Under the pieces are notes generated by a model. That model saw only the letters and a list, made by a program, of their open reading frames with translations. It ran no database searches and was not told the DNA's origin. A program made the translations under genes and the position numbers. Shown here piece by piece: positions 54,691-63,098 of a stretch of 64,000 bases of DNA; the stretch's first letter is position 1; the number at the start of each line of letters is the position of its first letter. Source of the stretch: Providencia manganoxydans (GTDB taxonomy: Bacteria; Pseudomonadota; Gammaproteobacteria; Enterobacterales; Enterobacteriaceae); NCBI RefSeq assembly GCF_016618195.1, contig NZ_CP067099.1:1860001-1924000 (forward strand). The letters are read 5' to 3'.

Positions 54691-55233
54691 ATGAATACCA
54701 TGGAAAACGTTTTGACATTTTGGTTTGAGGAGTCAACACCAAAACAGTGGTTTGAAAAAAGCACAAAATTTGATGCAGTGATTACACAACGCTTTGCTGG
54801 CGTTTTGGATCGGGCTGCAAAAGGGGAGTTGGCATATTGGCGAATTTCGATTCGTGGTCGATTGGCAGAAATTATTGTACTCGATCAGTTCTCACGTAAT
54901 ATTTGGCGTGATACACCTAAAGCTTTTGCTCAAGACCAAATGGCATTAGTACTGGCTCAAGAAGCAATTAAACAGCCTGATTATAACTTATTGTCGTTGT
55001 CACAACGTAAATTTGTTTTGATGCCTTTTATGCATTCCGAATCCAGTTTTATTCATCAACAAGCGGTGGAGCTATTTCGCGGTTTAGGGGATGATAATAC
55101 CTTGAATTATGAAATGCAGCATAAGGCAATTATTGATCGTTTTGGTCGTTATCCACATCGTAATGAGATAGTTGGACGTTTATCGACCAAAGAGGAGATC
55201 GCATTTCTCCAACAACCCAATTCGTCTTTTTAA
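54691..55233 (+). CDS. DUF924 family protein
   Basis: 180 residues. DUF924 marks: VLTFWFEESTPKQWFEKS, RLAEIIVLDQFSRNIWRDTP, FVLMPFMHSES, and FGRYPHRNEIVGR. The family is helical, TPR-like, cytoplasmic, with no known function. A second in-frame ATG is at codon 4. Upstream is a long stretch with two ERICs, downstream a terminator, so it is monocistronic. Confidence 0.88.
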   Translation: MNTMENVLTFWFEESTPKQWFEKSTKFDAVITQRFAGVLDRAAKGELAYWRISIRGRLAEIIVLDQFSRNIWRDTPKAFAQDQMALVLAQEAIKQPDYNLLSLSQRKFVLMPFMHSESSFIHQQAVELFRGLGDDNTLNYEMQHKAIIDRFGRYPHRNEIVGRLSTKEEIAFLQQPNSSF

Positions 55234-55267
55234 GAGTAAATAGGTGAATCAATGGGGTATCTACAGT

Positions 55268-55293
55268 AAAGAGCCTGCAACAGCAGGCTCTTT
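55268..55293. terminator. Bidirectional terminator DUF924 gene / dmsC
   Basis: Perfect 11-bp stem AAAGAGCCTGC (55268-55278) with its complement (55283-55293), loop AACA. Short A/T flanks on both sides of convergent genes. Confidence 0.85.
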
Positions 55294-55319
55294 GGTTTAA
55301 CATGAAATTAAAAGAGGAG

Positions 55320-56096
55320 TTACATGGTGATTTGCCACAAATTATAGAAGGCAATACGGCCTGCTAGTTCAGCAAGTAGTACTGCGGCGGCACAAGTGGC
55401 TAAAGTGGCTTTTGGCGCACGTTGTTTTAATGCCATGCCGACAAAACCTGCTAATGCAATAACCAAAACAACGACTTGGAATCCCCAAAAACCAGTTTGT
55501 TCTGCACTTAGGGCCGGTCCACTTTCAGAAAGAAATGCTTGATATCCCGCACGGCTAGCGAAAATAACCACAGCACCAATTAAGAAAGAAGCAATCCCCA
55601 AACCACGAGCACCAATAGCAATTGCTAAAGCACCGCCACCAACTAGCATCGTCATCCACATCTGAAGTGTTGTGTAACCAGTGTTCCAATTAGCAATTGA
55701 AGCAATATTATAAACTTGTGGAATTGACCAAACAAAAGCCACACCAGTTACTACGGTAGCAATATTGGCTAGCTCACGCAGTAGTGGCTTTTTATAAAAT
55801 AGAGTAAAGAACAGTGTCGCTGCTGCACAACCAACAAATACACCACTCAAAAATGCTTCGTTACTCATTGGTGAGCGACCAACACCGAGCAGCATATTGA
55901 AGAAACGCAATGGCTGCCCAACGTGTAGGCCACCAATACCTAAACCAATCACAACGACAATGAAGGCTAGGATATTGGCATTTTTCAATTGTTTTTCATC
56001 AATTGAACCCATTTTTTTGCTTAGATAAGCCAGCAAAAATAAACCCGCAGCGGACTGACCCAGCACGGTGAAAAAAACGAGTGGTAGTTCATGCAT
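55320..56096 (-). CDS. dmsC: Dimethyl sulfoxide reductase membrane anchor DmsC
   Basis: 258-residue inner membrane subunit with about eight hydrophobic segments. It binds menaquinol and anchors DmsAB; N-terminus HELPLVFFTVLGQSAAG and the LHVGQPLRFFNMLLG stretch match the DmsC family. Last gene of dmsABC; 1 base after dmsB. Confidence 0.9.
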   Translation of the reverse strand: MHELPLVFFTVLGQSAAGLFLLAYLSKKMGSIDEKQLKNANILAFIVVVIGLGIGGLHVGQPLRFFNMLLGVGRSPMSNEAFLSGVFVGCAAATLFFTLFYKKPLLRELANIATVVTGVAFVWSIPQVYNIASIANWNTGYTTLQMWMTMLVGGGALAIAIGARGLGIASFLIGAVVIFASRAGYQAFLSESGPALSAEQTGFWGFQVVVLVIALAGFVGMALKQRAPKATLATCAAAVLLAELAGRIAFYNLWQITM

Positions 56097-56097
56097 T

Positions 56098-56715
56098 TTA
56101 CACCTCCGCAGGGTTTTTCAGTTCGCCACTTTTATCGCCAGATGGTTTCGCATCTTTATGTGGCTTGATGACAATATTAGGGTTTGTGATACTCGGGTCT
56201 GGCATTGGAGCAATACCACACTCAGTGCCATGCAATTCACGTAGCACATTAATATCATCAAAATCTAATGCACGTTGTGGGCATGATTCAACACAGACGG
56301 GTTTCATGCCTTTGGCTACACGTTCATAACAGCCATCACATTTGCTCATCAATTTTTTCTTTTCATCGTACTGCGGTGCACCATATGGACAGCGTAACTC
56401 ACAGTAACGACAGCCTACGCATACAGATTGGTCAACCACCACAAGGCCATCTTCCGCGCGTTTGTGCATGGCGCCTGTCGGGCAGCCTTCAACGCAAGTG
56501 GGATTTGAACAATGGTTACAAGAGATCGATAAATAGTAGCTATACACATTTTGCTGCCAAATACCGTCTTGTTTTTGCCAACTCCCCCCACCAAACTCAT
56601 AAACTCGGCGGAATTTAGGGCCTAAATCGAGATCTTTTTCATCCTTACAACTGACCTGACATGTTTTACAGCCAGTACATTTTGTGGAGTCAAAATAAAA
56701 GCCATACTGTTTCAT
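56098..56715 (-). CDS. dmsB: Dimethyl sulfoxide reductase iron-sulfur subunit DmsB
   Basis: 205 residues, same as E. coli DmsB. Four cysteine groups for four [4Fe-4S] clusters: CTGCKTCQVSC, CNHCSNPTCVEGCP, CVGCRYCELRCP and CDGCYERVA...CVESCP. It passes electrons from DmsC to DmsA. It has no signal of its own and follows DmsA through the Tat system. Lies 11 bases after dmsA. Confidence 0.95.
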   Translation of the reverse strand: MKQYGFYFDSTKCTGCKTCQVSCKDEKDLDLGPKFRRVYEFGGGSWQKQDGIWQQNVYSYYLSISCNHCSNPTCVEGCPTGAMHKRAEDGLVVVDQSVCVGCRYCELRCPYGAPQYDEKKKLMSKCDGCYERVAKGMKPVCVESCPQRALDFDDINVLRELHGTECGIAPMPDPSITNPNIVIKPHKDAKPSGDKSGELKNPAEV

Positions 56716-56726
56716 AAATTAACTCC

Positions 56727-59156
56727 TTAAGCGCGTTTCACTTCAACAAGGTTTGTATGTTGTGGTGTTCCTTTTGCCAATGGGGAAGGAACTTGTGAGG
56801 TGAGGGTGTTGATACAGCCACCTGTATCTAATCCTGCTGTGTCTAATGTACGCCATGCGCCTTGTGGCACAGCGATCACCCCCGGTAATACGCGCTCAGT
56901 AACTTTAACTTGGATCTGAATACGACCACGGTCATTGAAAATTTCTGCAATATCACCGTTATTTAAACCACGCTCTTGGGCATCAACTGGGTTGAGCCAA
57001 AACTGATGCGGGATCGCCTCTCGTAGCATCTCAACGTTAAAATAACTTGAGTGAACGTGACCTTTATCGTGGAAACCTGTCATTAACAGAGGGAATTTTT
57101 GCTGACTACGTTGCTGTTCAACACCTTCTTTGTTGACACAGTATTCAGGAATAGCAGGGATACGCTGTCCTTCTGGTAGCTCCCAGTTTTTTACGCGTTC
57201 AGCTAATTGTTCTGAATAGATTTCGATTTTGCCTGATGGCGTTTTGAGTGGGTTTGCCACAGGGTCATCACGAAAATCTTTTAGTGCAATATATTTTGAG
57301 GTGTCAGCAAATTGACGATCAATAATGCCTCCGCCATCTGTTTCGCTAAACTCAGGTAAATGCGGCATTTTTTCACGCGTTTTGTTGTAGCAAAACTCAA
57401 TCCACTCTTCATAGCTACGACCTTCGGTGAATTGATCTTTAACTCCCATTTTTTCAGCGATTTCAGCTAAGACATCATAGTTAGGGCGGTTTTCCCACAG
57501 AGGCTCTATTGCATTTTGTAAGCGCACGAGATAGTGATAAGCACCACTCGCATAAGAGTTATTGATAAGGTCGTTAGTTTCAACCGGGGTTACGTCTGGT
57601 AATAATAGGTCAGCGTATTGTGCTGATGGAGTATTATGATTATCCCAGACTAAAATAAACTCACATTTTGATTCATCAGAAAGGATTTCATGGGTTTTAT
57701 TCAAGTCAGCGTGCTGGTTACCAATGACGTTACTGGAATAGCACCACATAAACTTAATATCGTTATTCAGTTTATCGGCACCTTTAATACCCCCATTTTC
57801 AGCGGTCAGTTCTTTACCGCGAACAATCGCTTCTGTCCACATAAATGAAGGTAAGGTTGCCTTAACGGGGTTTGGTAAGCCGAAACCTGCAACAGGGTAA
57901 GCGACACTGTTGCCCCAAAGACCCGTGTTGGTACCAGGACGACCAATATTACCGGACATGATAGGGAGCATCATGATAGAACGACACGCTTGCTCACCAT
58001 TTTCTGTACGCTGTAGCCCCCAACCTTGTGAAATCCATGCATGATTGGAGTTACCAATTTCGCGAGCGAGTTGAATAATGCGTGATACAGAAATACCGGT
58101 GAGTTGACTTGCCCATTCAGGCGTTTTCGCTATGCCATCAGGTCCATTACCTAAAATATAATCTTTATAAGAGGCATTGCGTGGTGCGGAATCAGGTAGC
58201 GTGCTTTCATCCCAACCAACACAGTAATCTTTCAAGAAAGCTTCATCAGTTAAGCCTTCTTGGATCATCACATAACCTAATGCAGCCACTAATGCGGCGT
58301 CAGTTCCCGGATAAATAGGGATCCACTCTGCACCAAGTGTCGTGACACTGTCTGTACGACGAGGGTCAATAATGATCACTTTTGCTTTACTCTTATCGAG
58401 CGCATTTAAAGTCTCATAAAATTGACCACCACCTGACATACGCGTTTCTGCAAGGTTATGACCAAACATCACCACGAGATCAGAGTTTTGAATTTCAGAT
58501 AATAATGATTCTTCAACACTACCGTACACATAAGGGGTGATTTCCATTAATTGTGCATAGGAATAGGTGCCGTAGTCACCGAGAAAACCACCGGTTAGGC
58601 TAAGCAGACGTTTACAAGCGGCGCGTCCGTGTAGGTTAGCTCCTGTTGAGCCTGTACCATATTGATAATAAATAGCATCGCTACCGTATTTATCTATCGT
58701 ATATTTGAGTTTTTCGGCGATGATAGTGGTGGCTTCATCCCAACTGATCTTTTTGAATTTACCTTCGCCACGTTTACCCACACGTACCATCGGATATTTT
58801 AATCTGTCAGGATTGTATGTTTTCCAGCGTACTGAACGACCACGCAAACATGGACGAATTTGATGTTCGCCTAAAGTAGAATCGTCATACATGGTTTCGT
58901 TGGAAATTCGGCTGATAACGCCATCTTTTACATGAACTTTTAGTGGGCAGCGACTACCACAGTTCACTAAACAGGCGCTATAACTGATTTTCTCACTGAT
59001 TTCATCAGGCATGATTTCTGGTGTTTTTGCTTGAGCAGCAAAAGGGAGACTGATTGAGCCCGCGACCGCTGCTGCGGTTGCAACTGTTGCGGAGGCTTGA
59101 ATAAATTCGCGCCTGCTCAACTCTCCTAAATGAGTATTTTTAGTAGTTTTATGCAT
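56727..59156 (-). CDS. dmsA: Dimethyl sulfoxide reductase catalytic subunit DmsA
   Basis: Molybdopterin enzyme for anaerobic respiration on DMSO and amine N-oxides. I choose ATG 59156, with AGG 8 bases upstream; ATG 59162 is also open. 809 residues. Twin-arginine signal (LSRREFIQA) with hydrophobic stretch and AQA cleavage; then the FeS site (SACLVNCGSRCP...CLRGRS), GTGSTGANLHGR, the Ser in YGTYSYAQ as likely Mo ligand, and a C-terminal dinucleotide-binding domain (LMTGFHDKGHVHSSYFN). Works at the periplasmic face. An FNR-like site lies upstream. Confidence 0.94.
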   Translation of the reverse strand: MHKTTKNTHLGELSRREFIQASATVATAAAVAGSISLPFAAQAKTPEIMPDEISEKISYSACLVNCGSRCPLKVHVKDGVISRISNETMYDDSTLGEHQIRPCLRGRSVRWKTYNPDRLKYPMVRVGKRGEGKFKKISWDEATTIIAEKLKYTIDKYGSDAIYYQYGTGSTGANLHGRAACKRLLSLTGGFLGDYGTYSYAQLMEITPYVYGSVEESLLSEIQNSDLVVMFGHNLAETRMSGGGQFYETLNALDKSKAKVIIIDPRRTDSVTTLGAEWIPIYPGTDAALVAALGYVMIQEGLTDEAFLKDYCVGWDESTLPDSAPRNASYKDYILGNGPDGIAKTPEWASQLTGISVSRIIQLAREIGNSNHAWISQGWGLQRTENGEQACRSIMMLPIMSGNIGRPGTNTGLWGNSVAYPVAGFGLPNPVKATLPSFMWTEAIVRGKELTAENGGIKGADKLNNDIKFMWCYSSNVIGNQHADLNKTHEILSDESKCEFILVWDNHNTPSAQYADLLLPDVTPVETNDLINNSYASGAYHYLVRLQNAIEPLWENRPNYDVLAEIAEKMGVKDQFTEGRSYEEWIEFCYNKTREKMPHLPEFSETDGGGIIDRQFADTSKYIALKDFRDDPVANPLKTPSGKIEIYSEQLAERVKNWELPEGQRIPAIPEYCVNKEGVEQQRSQQKFPLLMTGFHDKGHVHSSYFNVEMLREAIPHQFWLNPVDAQERGLNNGDIAEIFNDRGRIQIQVKVTERVLPGVIAVPQGAWRTLDTAGLDTGGCINTLTSQVPSPLAKGTPQHTNLVEVKRA

Positions 59157-59201
59157 TGGCATTGCCTATATGTAAAGATCGATATCACTTTCTTACTTTT
59201 C

Positions 59202-59243
59202 ATGTTAAAAAAAGTCGCGAATAAGTAACATGACCTACATCAA
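59202..59243 (-). promoter_or_regulatory. FNR-like site and -10 of dmsABC
   Basis: On the minus strand TTGAT-GTAG-GTCAT (59243-59230) has one perfect half-site and 8 of 10 matches. TAACAT (59207-59202) would be the -10; a start near 59195 puts the site at about -41.5. A second imperfect match, TTGAT-TATT-ATCGC, is at 59270-59283. Confidence 0.55.
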
Positions 59244-59383
59244 CAATATCCCTGATAAATGAAAGACTATTGATTATTATCGCTTTAATTTATAAAGAGT
59301 TTTTGGGTGATTAGACTGAATAGTCACATTTAAATTATCTATCGTTATATCATTAAATATATAGAGGAGGGCATTAAAGGCAG

Positions 59384-59405
59384 GAAAAGAGGGGTTTCCC
59401 CCTCT
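59384..59405 (-). terminator. Terminator of the YbdG-type gene
   Basis: AGAGGGG (59388-59394) pairs with CCCCTCT (59399-59405), loop TTTC, with TTTT following on the minus strand. It lies 47 bases after the stop. Confidence 0.8.
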
Positions 59406-59451
59406 GTAGATATACTACTTAAGTTGTAATTATATAAGCTAAACTAACTAA

Positions 59452-60717
59452 TTACTGGTGAGTATCGGATAGTGAAACTTGTTGACCGATAGCCCGCATA
59501 TCAGTACCTGTTGGTGACTGATGAACACGTAAATCAAACTGTGGCAATATCGAAAAGATATGGTCAAAAATATCTGATTGGATCCGTTCGTATTCTACCC
59601 ATGCCGTTGTGTTAGTGAAGGCGTAAATTTCAATCGGTAAACCATTGGAATCTGACTCAAGTTGCCTAACCATAATCGTCATTCCTTTATGTATATTTGG
59701 ATGTGACTTCATATAGGCTTCAACATAGGCACGGAATGTCCCTATATTGGTGAGTCTGCGTTGATTAAGTGGCGTCGCTTTATCTTCAGGGATAGCAGAG
59801 TTGAATACGCTGATCTCAGAGATTTTATTATCCATATAAGGTTCAAGCAGATTGGCTTTTTCTAAAGAAGCGATCTCTTCTTGCCCAAGGAAATGGATAC
59901 TGGTGGTATCTAGACGAACACTGCGTTTAATACGGCGACCACCTGATTCCGTCATTCCTTTCCAGTTTTTAAACGAATCAGAAATTAACGCGTAGGTAGG
60001 TATGGTTGTAACCGTATTATCCCAGTTCTGCACTTTAACGGTAGTTAAACCGATATCAACAACCGCGCCATCTGCACCATATTTCGGCATTTCTAGCCAA
60101 TCACCAATATTAACCATATTGTTGGCGGACAGTTGAACCCCCGCAACCAGCCCCATGATTGGGTCCTTAAACACCAACATCATGACGGCGGTCATTGCAC
60201 CTAAACCGCTGAGTAAAATCAGAGGGGATTTACCAATCAGCAATGCAATGATCATAATCGCAACCAGTACTGTTGCAATCAGTTTGACACTTTGAAAAAT
60301 ACCACGTAATGGCAAGTGAGCTGTTTTCGCTGCACGTTGTAATACGCTATGCAATATATCGAGAACAGAGTAAAAAGTTAGCAAACCGAAAAGCATACAC
60401 CAAGCTTGCGAAGCAACAGTTAAAATCTGTTGAGGAGTAGAGCCTGCATGCAACCACAATACCGCTTGGATATTAACCACAACACCTTGAATAACAAAGG
60501 CGATTCGGTTAAATAAGCTAAATTGAGTTAATTGGCGTTGCCAACCTTGGCCTTTTTTCTGACCTTGCTTTTCTATGCGAGGTAAAATGATTTTATGTAA
60601 GATGAAATGCAAGATCAGCGCGACGACGATGATCAAACCTAGCACCATGAGAAGTGAAGCAATATCGGCATAATCTTGATTGAACTGGCGTACCCAGTCT
60701 AGCAGTTGCTGCTGCAT
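59452..60717 (-). CDS. ybdG: Mechanosensitive channel of the MscS family, YbdG/MscM type
   Basis: 421 residues against 415 in E. coli YbdG, a channel of small conductance that opens on osmotic downshock. Five or so membrane segments in 15-195, the MscS pore helix region (GLGAMTAVMMLVFKDPIMGLVAG in pieces) and the beta domain with NIGDWLEMPKYGADGAVVDIG, IPTYALIS and FKNW. The C-terminal cytoplasmic domain is typical for the YbdG subgroup. Alone, ended by a terminator. Confidence 0.88.
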   Translation of the reverse strand: MQQQLLDWVRQFNQDYADIASLLMVLGLIIVVALILHFILHKIILPRIEKQGQKKGQGWQRQLTQFSLFNRIAFVIQGVVVNIQAVLWLHAGSTPQQILTVASQAWCMLFGLLTFYSVLDILHSVLQRAAKTAHLPLRGIFQSVKLIATVLVAIMIIALLIGKSPLILLSGLGAMTAVMMLVFKDPIMGLVAGVQLSANNMVNIGDWLEMPKYGADGAVVDIGLTTVKVQNWDNTVTTIPTYALISDSFKNWKGMTESGGRRIKRSVRLDTTSIHFLGQEEIASLEKANLLEPYMDNKISEISVFNSAIPEDKATPLNQRRLTNIGTFRAYVEAYMKSHPNIHKGMTIMVRQLESDSNGLPIEIYAFTNTTAWVEYERIQSDIFDHIFSILPQFDLRVHQSPTGTDMRAIGQQVSLSDTHQ

Positions 60718-60743
60718 GTTTTCTCCTTCTAATTGACATCAAA

Positions 60744-60860
60744 TAGACTCGTCATAGTTCAAGTTGAAGCAGTCAATAGATGTACAAATCGCTGAGTTTT
60801 CTAGCGCTCCTAGCGATCATCATTTAGCGTTTAGCTACACCTCGAATTATTTAGAGTAGA
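60744..60860. repeat. ERIC element between ybdG and the CigR-like gene
   Basis: 117 bases, with ends TAGACTCGTCATAGTTCAAG and CTCGAATTATTTAGAGTAGA and an inner CTAGCGCTCCTAGCGA. A few bases shorter than the canonical 127. Confidence 0.8.
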
Positions 60861-61154
60861 TGTATTAAGTGTTTAATGCGATAACCTACTGAGAAACAAT
60901 AACATAAATTTAATAACACTTCATTGTTTATGGTTAAAAAAACTAAGGTAGTTAAAAATAAAAGTTAAAAATAAGCAAAAATAGATAAATATAAGTTATA
61001 AATAAATAGATATATCATCAGGCAGGATATTATAAATAGCGTGGCCTTATCAAGTCCAAATTTACTTATAATTACGTATTATGGGATAAATTCCGATTGT
61101 TGAAAGTTGTCAGCCCGACTAATTTAAGCGCAATGAGTCGCGGGAGACGTAATC

Positions 61155-61667
61155 ATGAAACAAACAGCAATTAGCAAGTATTTACTTTCTGCTCTACTAA
61201 TGATGAGTAGCGGGCTATTACCTTATACTGCACAAGCTGATCCAAAAGGTCATCATGGTGAAGGAAATGGGCGTCAGAAAAATTATTATGAGAACTCACA
61301 CAACCATAAACACAATGAGCGCGGCAAAAAGCATCATGAAAAGAGATATTACCCAAATGAAGTTATCGTTGTTCAGCAACCAGTATCACCGGGATTTAAT
61401 ATTAATTTAAATTTTGGTTCAGTAAGACCAATAGCAGTTGATTATGGTATGACAGGCTATTCACGTTTACCTCCGGGGATTGCAAAACAGGTTATTGTGG
61501 GAAGACCTTTTCCACCCGGTATTGCTAAGCGACGTTTACCAAGGCATTTTGAATCACGTCTACCTGTTTATGATGGTTATGAATGGCGTATGAGTGGCCG
61601 TGATTTGGTGCTAATGGCGATAGGGACCGCAGTGGTTGTGAAAGTGATTGAGGACGTTTTTGAATAA
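61155..61667 (+). CDS. CigR family (RcnB-like) anti-virulence regulator-like protein
   Basis: 170 residues with a signal peptide (1-28, ending AQA), a His/Lys-rich segment (about 33-65, HNHKHNERGKKHHEKRYY), the paired motifs RLPPGIAKQ and FPPGIAKRRLP, and a C-terminal hydrophobic helix (LVLMAIGTAVVVKVIEDVF). Salmonella CigR has the same order: LPPGIAK repeats and a final hydrophobic part. CigR is a membrane protein that restrains virulence there; the role here is unknown. The His-rich part might bind metal. The ribosome binding site GGGAG is clear. Confidence 0.78.
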   Translation: MKQTAISKYLLSALLMMSSGLLPYTAQADPKGHHGEGNGRQKNYYENSHNHKHNERGKKHHEKRYYPNEVIVVQQPVSPGFNINLNFGSVRPIAVDYGMTGYSRLPPGIAKQVIVGRPFPPGIAKRRLPRHFESRLPVYDGYEWRMSGRDLVLMAIGTAVVVKVIEDVFE

Positions 61668-61697
61668 AAAAACAGCCTTAAAGTCATTTAAGGCTGT
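61665..61697. terminator. Terminator, strongest on the minus strand
   Basis: Perfect 11-bp stem ACAGCCTTAAA (61672-61682) with its complement (61687-61697), loop GTCA. On the minus strand it is followed by seven T residues, on the plus strand only by ATTGC. So it mainly ends leftward transcription from the small gene next to it, and may help to end the CigR-like gene. Confidence 0.8.
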
Positions 61698-61782
61698 ATT
61701 GCAAAAAATGCAGATACTCATCATAACTGAAGTTAATTTGAGTCAAAAAACGCTAAAGATGAGGTAATAGGAAAACGTGGTC

Positions 61783-61854
61783 TTACATAAAACGTTTTGC
61801 AAGTAATTCAATGACTTCTTGAACATTGCTAATAAATTCTTTGATGGTATTCAT
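61783..61854 (-). CDS. Candidate small protein (23 residues), perhaps dual-function RNA
   Basis: ATG 61854 with GGAG 6 bases before, 23 codons (MNTIKEFISNVQEV..., ending KRFM) and TAA at 61785-61783. The product would be an amphipathic helix. It has its own promoter (TTGACT-N16-TAGAAT), a near-perfect CRP site in the leader and an intrinsic terminator, giving an RNA of roughly 225 nt. Whether the peptide, the RNA or both matter cannot be told. Confidence 0.55.
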   Translation of the reverse strand: MNTIKEFISNVQEVIELLAKRFM

Positions 61855-61874
61855 GGAAGCTCCAAATGTTAGAT

Positions 61875-61890
61875 TGTGATCTAGATCACT
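61875..61890. promoter_or_regulatory. CRP site TGTGATCTAGATCACT
   Basis: 15 of 16 positions match the ideal CRP core TGTGATCTAGATCACA. It begins at about +1 of the predicted small transcript, so CRP-cAMP should repress it. Confidence 0.75.
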
Positions 61891-61897
61891 TGAGAGC

Positions 61898-61925
61898 ATT
61901 CTAACTTTTAGAAGTGTAAAGTCAA
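61898..61925 (-). promoter_or_regulatory. Promoter of the candidate small RNA/protein gene
   Basis: TTGACT (61925-61920), 16-base spacer, TAGAAT (61903-61898); both hexamers have five of six consensus matches. Start expected near 61891. Confidence 0.7.
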
Positions 61926-61963
61926 GCATGTGGCTAAATAATTTTTTAATATTTAAAAATTAT

Positions 61964-62053
61964 TTGATGGCAAGTGGGTGAGATTAAAATACCACTTGCC
62001 ATCAATATACTCTTTCAGGCCGCTGACAAACGTATTCGGTTTGTCGGCGGTCT
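61964..62053. other. Block of long hairpins after hdeD
   Basis: A perfect 14-bp inverted repeat TTGATGGCAAGTGG (61964-61977) / complement (61992-62005) is followed by a long imperfect one (62010-62027 with 62035-62053, built on GACAAAC/GTTTGTC). On the minus strand the first hairpin is followed by a T-rich stretch and may end hdeD transcription. Could also be a repeat or structured RNA. Confidence 0.5.
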
Positions 62054-62146
62054 TGAAATAAACGAGGAAAATCAATTTATTGATTTTCGACTGGTCACAC
62101 GGAGCGGGAAAAAACTCGTTTTTATCCCACTTCGTCAATGACTACA

Positions 62147-62722
62147 TTATTTGGCGTTTTTCTTGAGTGCACCCGCTAGCAAGAATAGGTTAAAAGAGCT
62201 AAATAGTAACTCGATCCCGATAAATAATGTTAATAGGGTAATTGATGTTTGAGCGTTACCGCTAAGTAGCATGTAGGCAATGATAAAGTCTAAGATACCG
62301 ATCAATATATTCATCATCCCCGCCGCTGAGCTAAATAACTTAGCACCAACAAAGAGACGGATTACCCCACCGATAATAAATAACACAGCTACAAATACCG
62401 CAAGAAATAGCAAACTCTGTAGTGGATCAGTAATAAACGCATAACCTAAGATAAGATAGGCAATACCTGCGATTAAGCTAAAAAATACTGAAACATTGGC
62501 ATACAGGCGGTTGAAAACAATATTCAAAATTACGGCAACGCCACTGATTAATAACATGACACCAATTAACGAGCTAAAAGCGATACCTGATACGATGGGA
62601 TTAGTAATACAAACTACGCCCCCGACTAACAATAGCAAGGCAACTAGATAAATAATGGTTCTATGGCCCTTTAACTGTGATTCGGCAAGATTTTTGAGTT
62701 GGTTCTGATTGAGATTAAGCAT
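62147..62722 (-). CDS. hdeD: HdeD family acid-resistance membrane protein
   Basis: 191 residues, six hydrophobic segments in three pairs (DUF308 repeats), e.g. IIYLVALLLLVGGVVCI, FSSLIGVMLLISGVAVIL and LLTLFIGIELLFSS. E. coli HdeD gives acid resistance at high cell density. hdeA/hdeB are not next to it here. Alone, with hairpins downstream. Confidence 0.83.
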   Translation of the reverse strand: MLNLNQNQLKNLAESQLKGHRTIIYLVALLLLVGGVVCITNPIVSGIAFSSLIGVMLLISGVAVILNIVFNRLYANVSVFFSLIAGIAYLILGYAFITDPLQSLLFLAVFVAVLFIIGGVIRLFVGAKLFSSAAGMMNILIGILDFIIAYMLLSGNAQTSITLLTLFIGIELLFSSFNLFLLAGALKKNAK

Positions 62723-63098
62723 AATAAATTACTCCCTTACATCAAATAAAGAGTGATTGAATAGGGTGATTAGAATTAATGCTAAAAATATAGACCATTA
62801 GTAGGTAATTCAATAACTATTTCACAAAATTAATAAAAAATACCTATTGCTAATACTCGCTGTTATCGTTAAACATGACTAATTGAATCAATAAATGGCG
62901 CATCTGTAGAATTATTGCTCTAGTTTAGAGTTTTATCTGTTGGGATTTGAACTGATTTGCGAAGGAAACCAAAATTCATGGTCAGTTTAAGATAGAGATA
63001 GATAGTTAATGTTTTTTGATTTAAATGGATAACTCAATTGTAGGAAAGCCAGAAGTATTAACTCACTGGCTTTGAGAAAGGAATATAAAGTTTGAAGG
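62723..63098. other. Intergenic region hdeD / isochorismatase-like gene
   Basis: About 375 AT-rich bases. AAAGCCAG (63045-63052) and CTGGCTTT (63066-63073) form a hairpin that may mark the end of the isochorismatase-like gene, though no T-run follows. No gene is convincing in it. Confidence 0.5.

Noticed and set aside
61953..62138. 61-codon minus-strand frame after hdeD with TTG start
   Set aside because: Lies almost wholly on long inverted repeats, which explain the open frame; no ribosome binding site and no known family.
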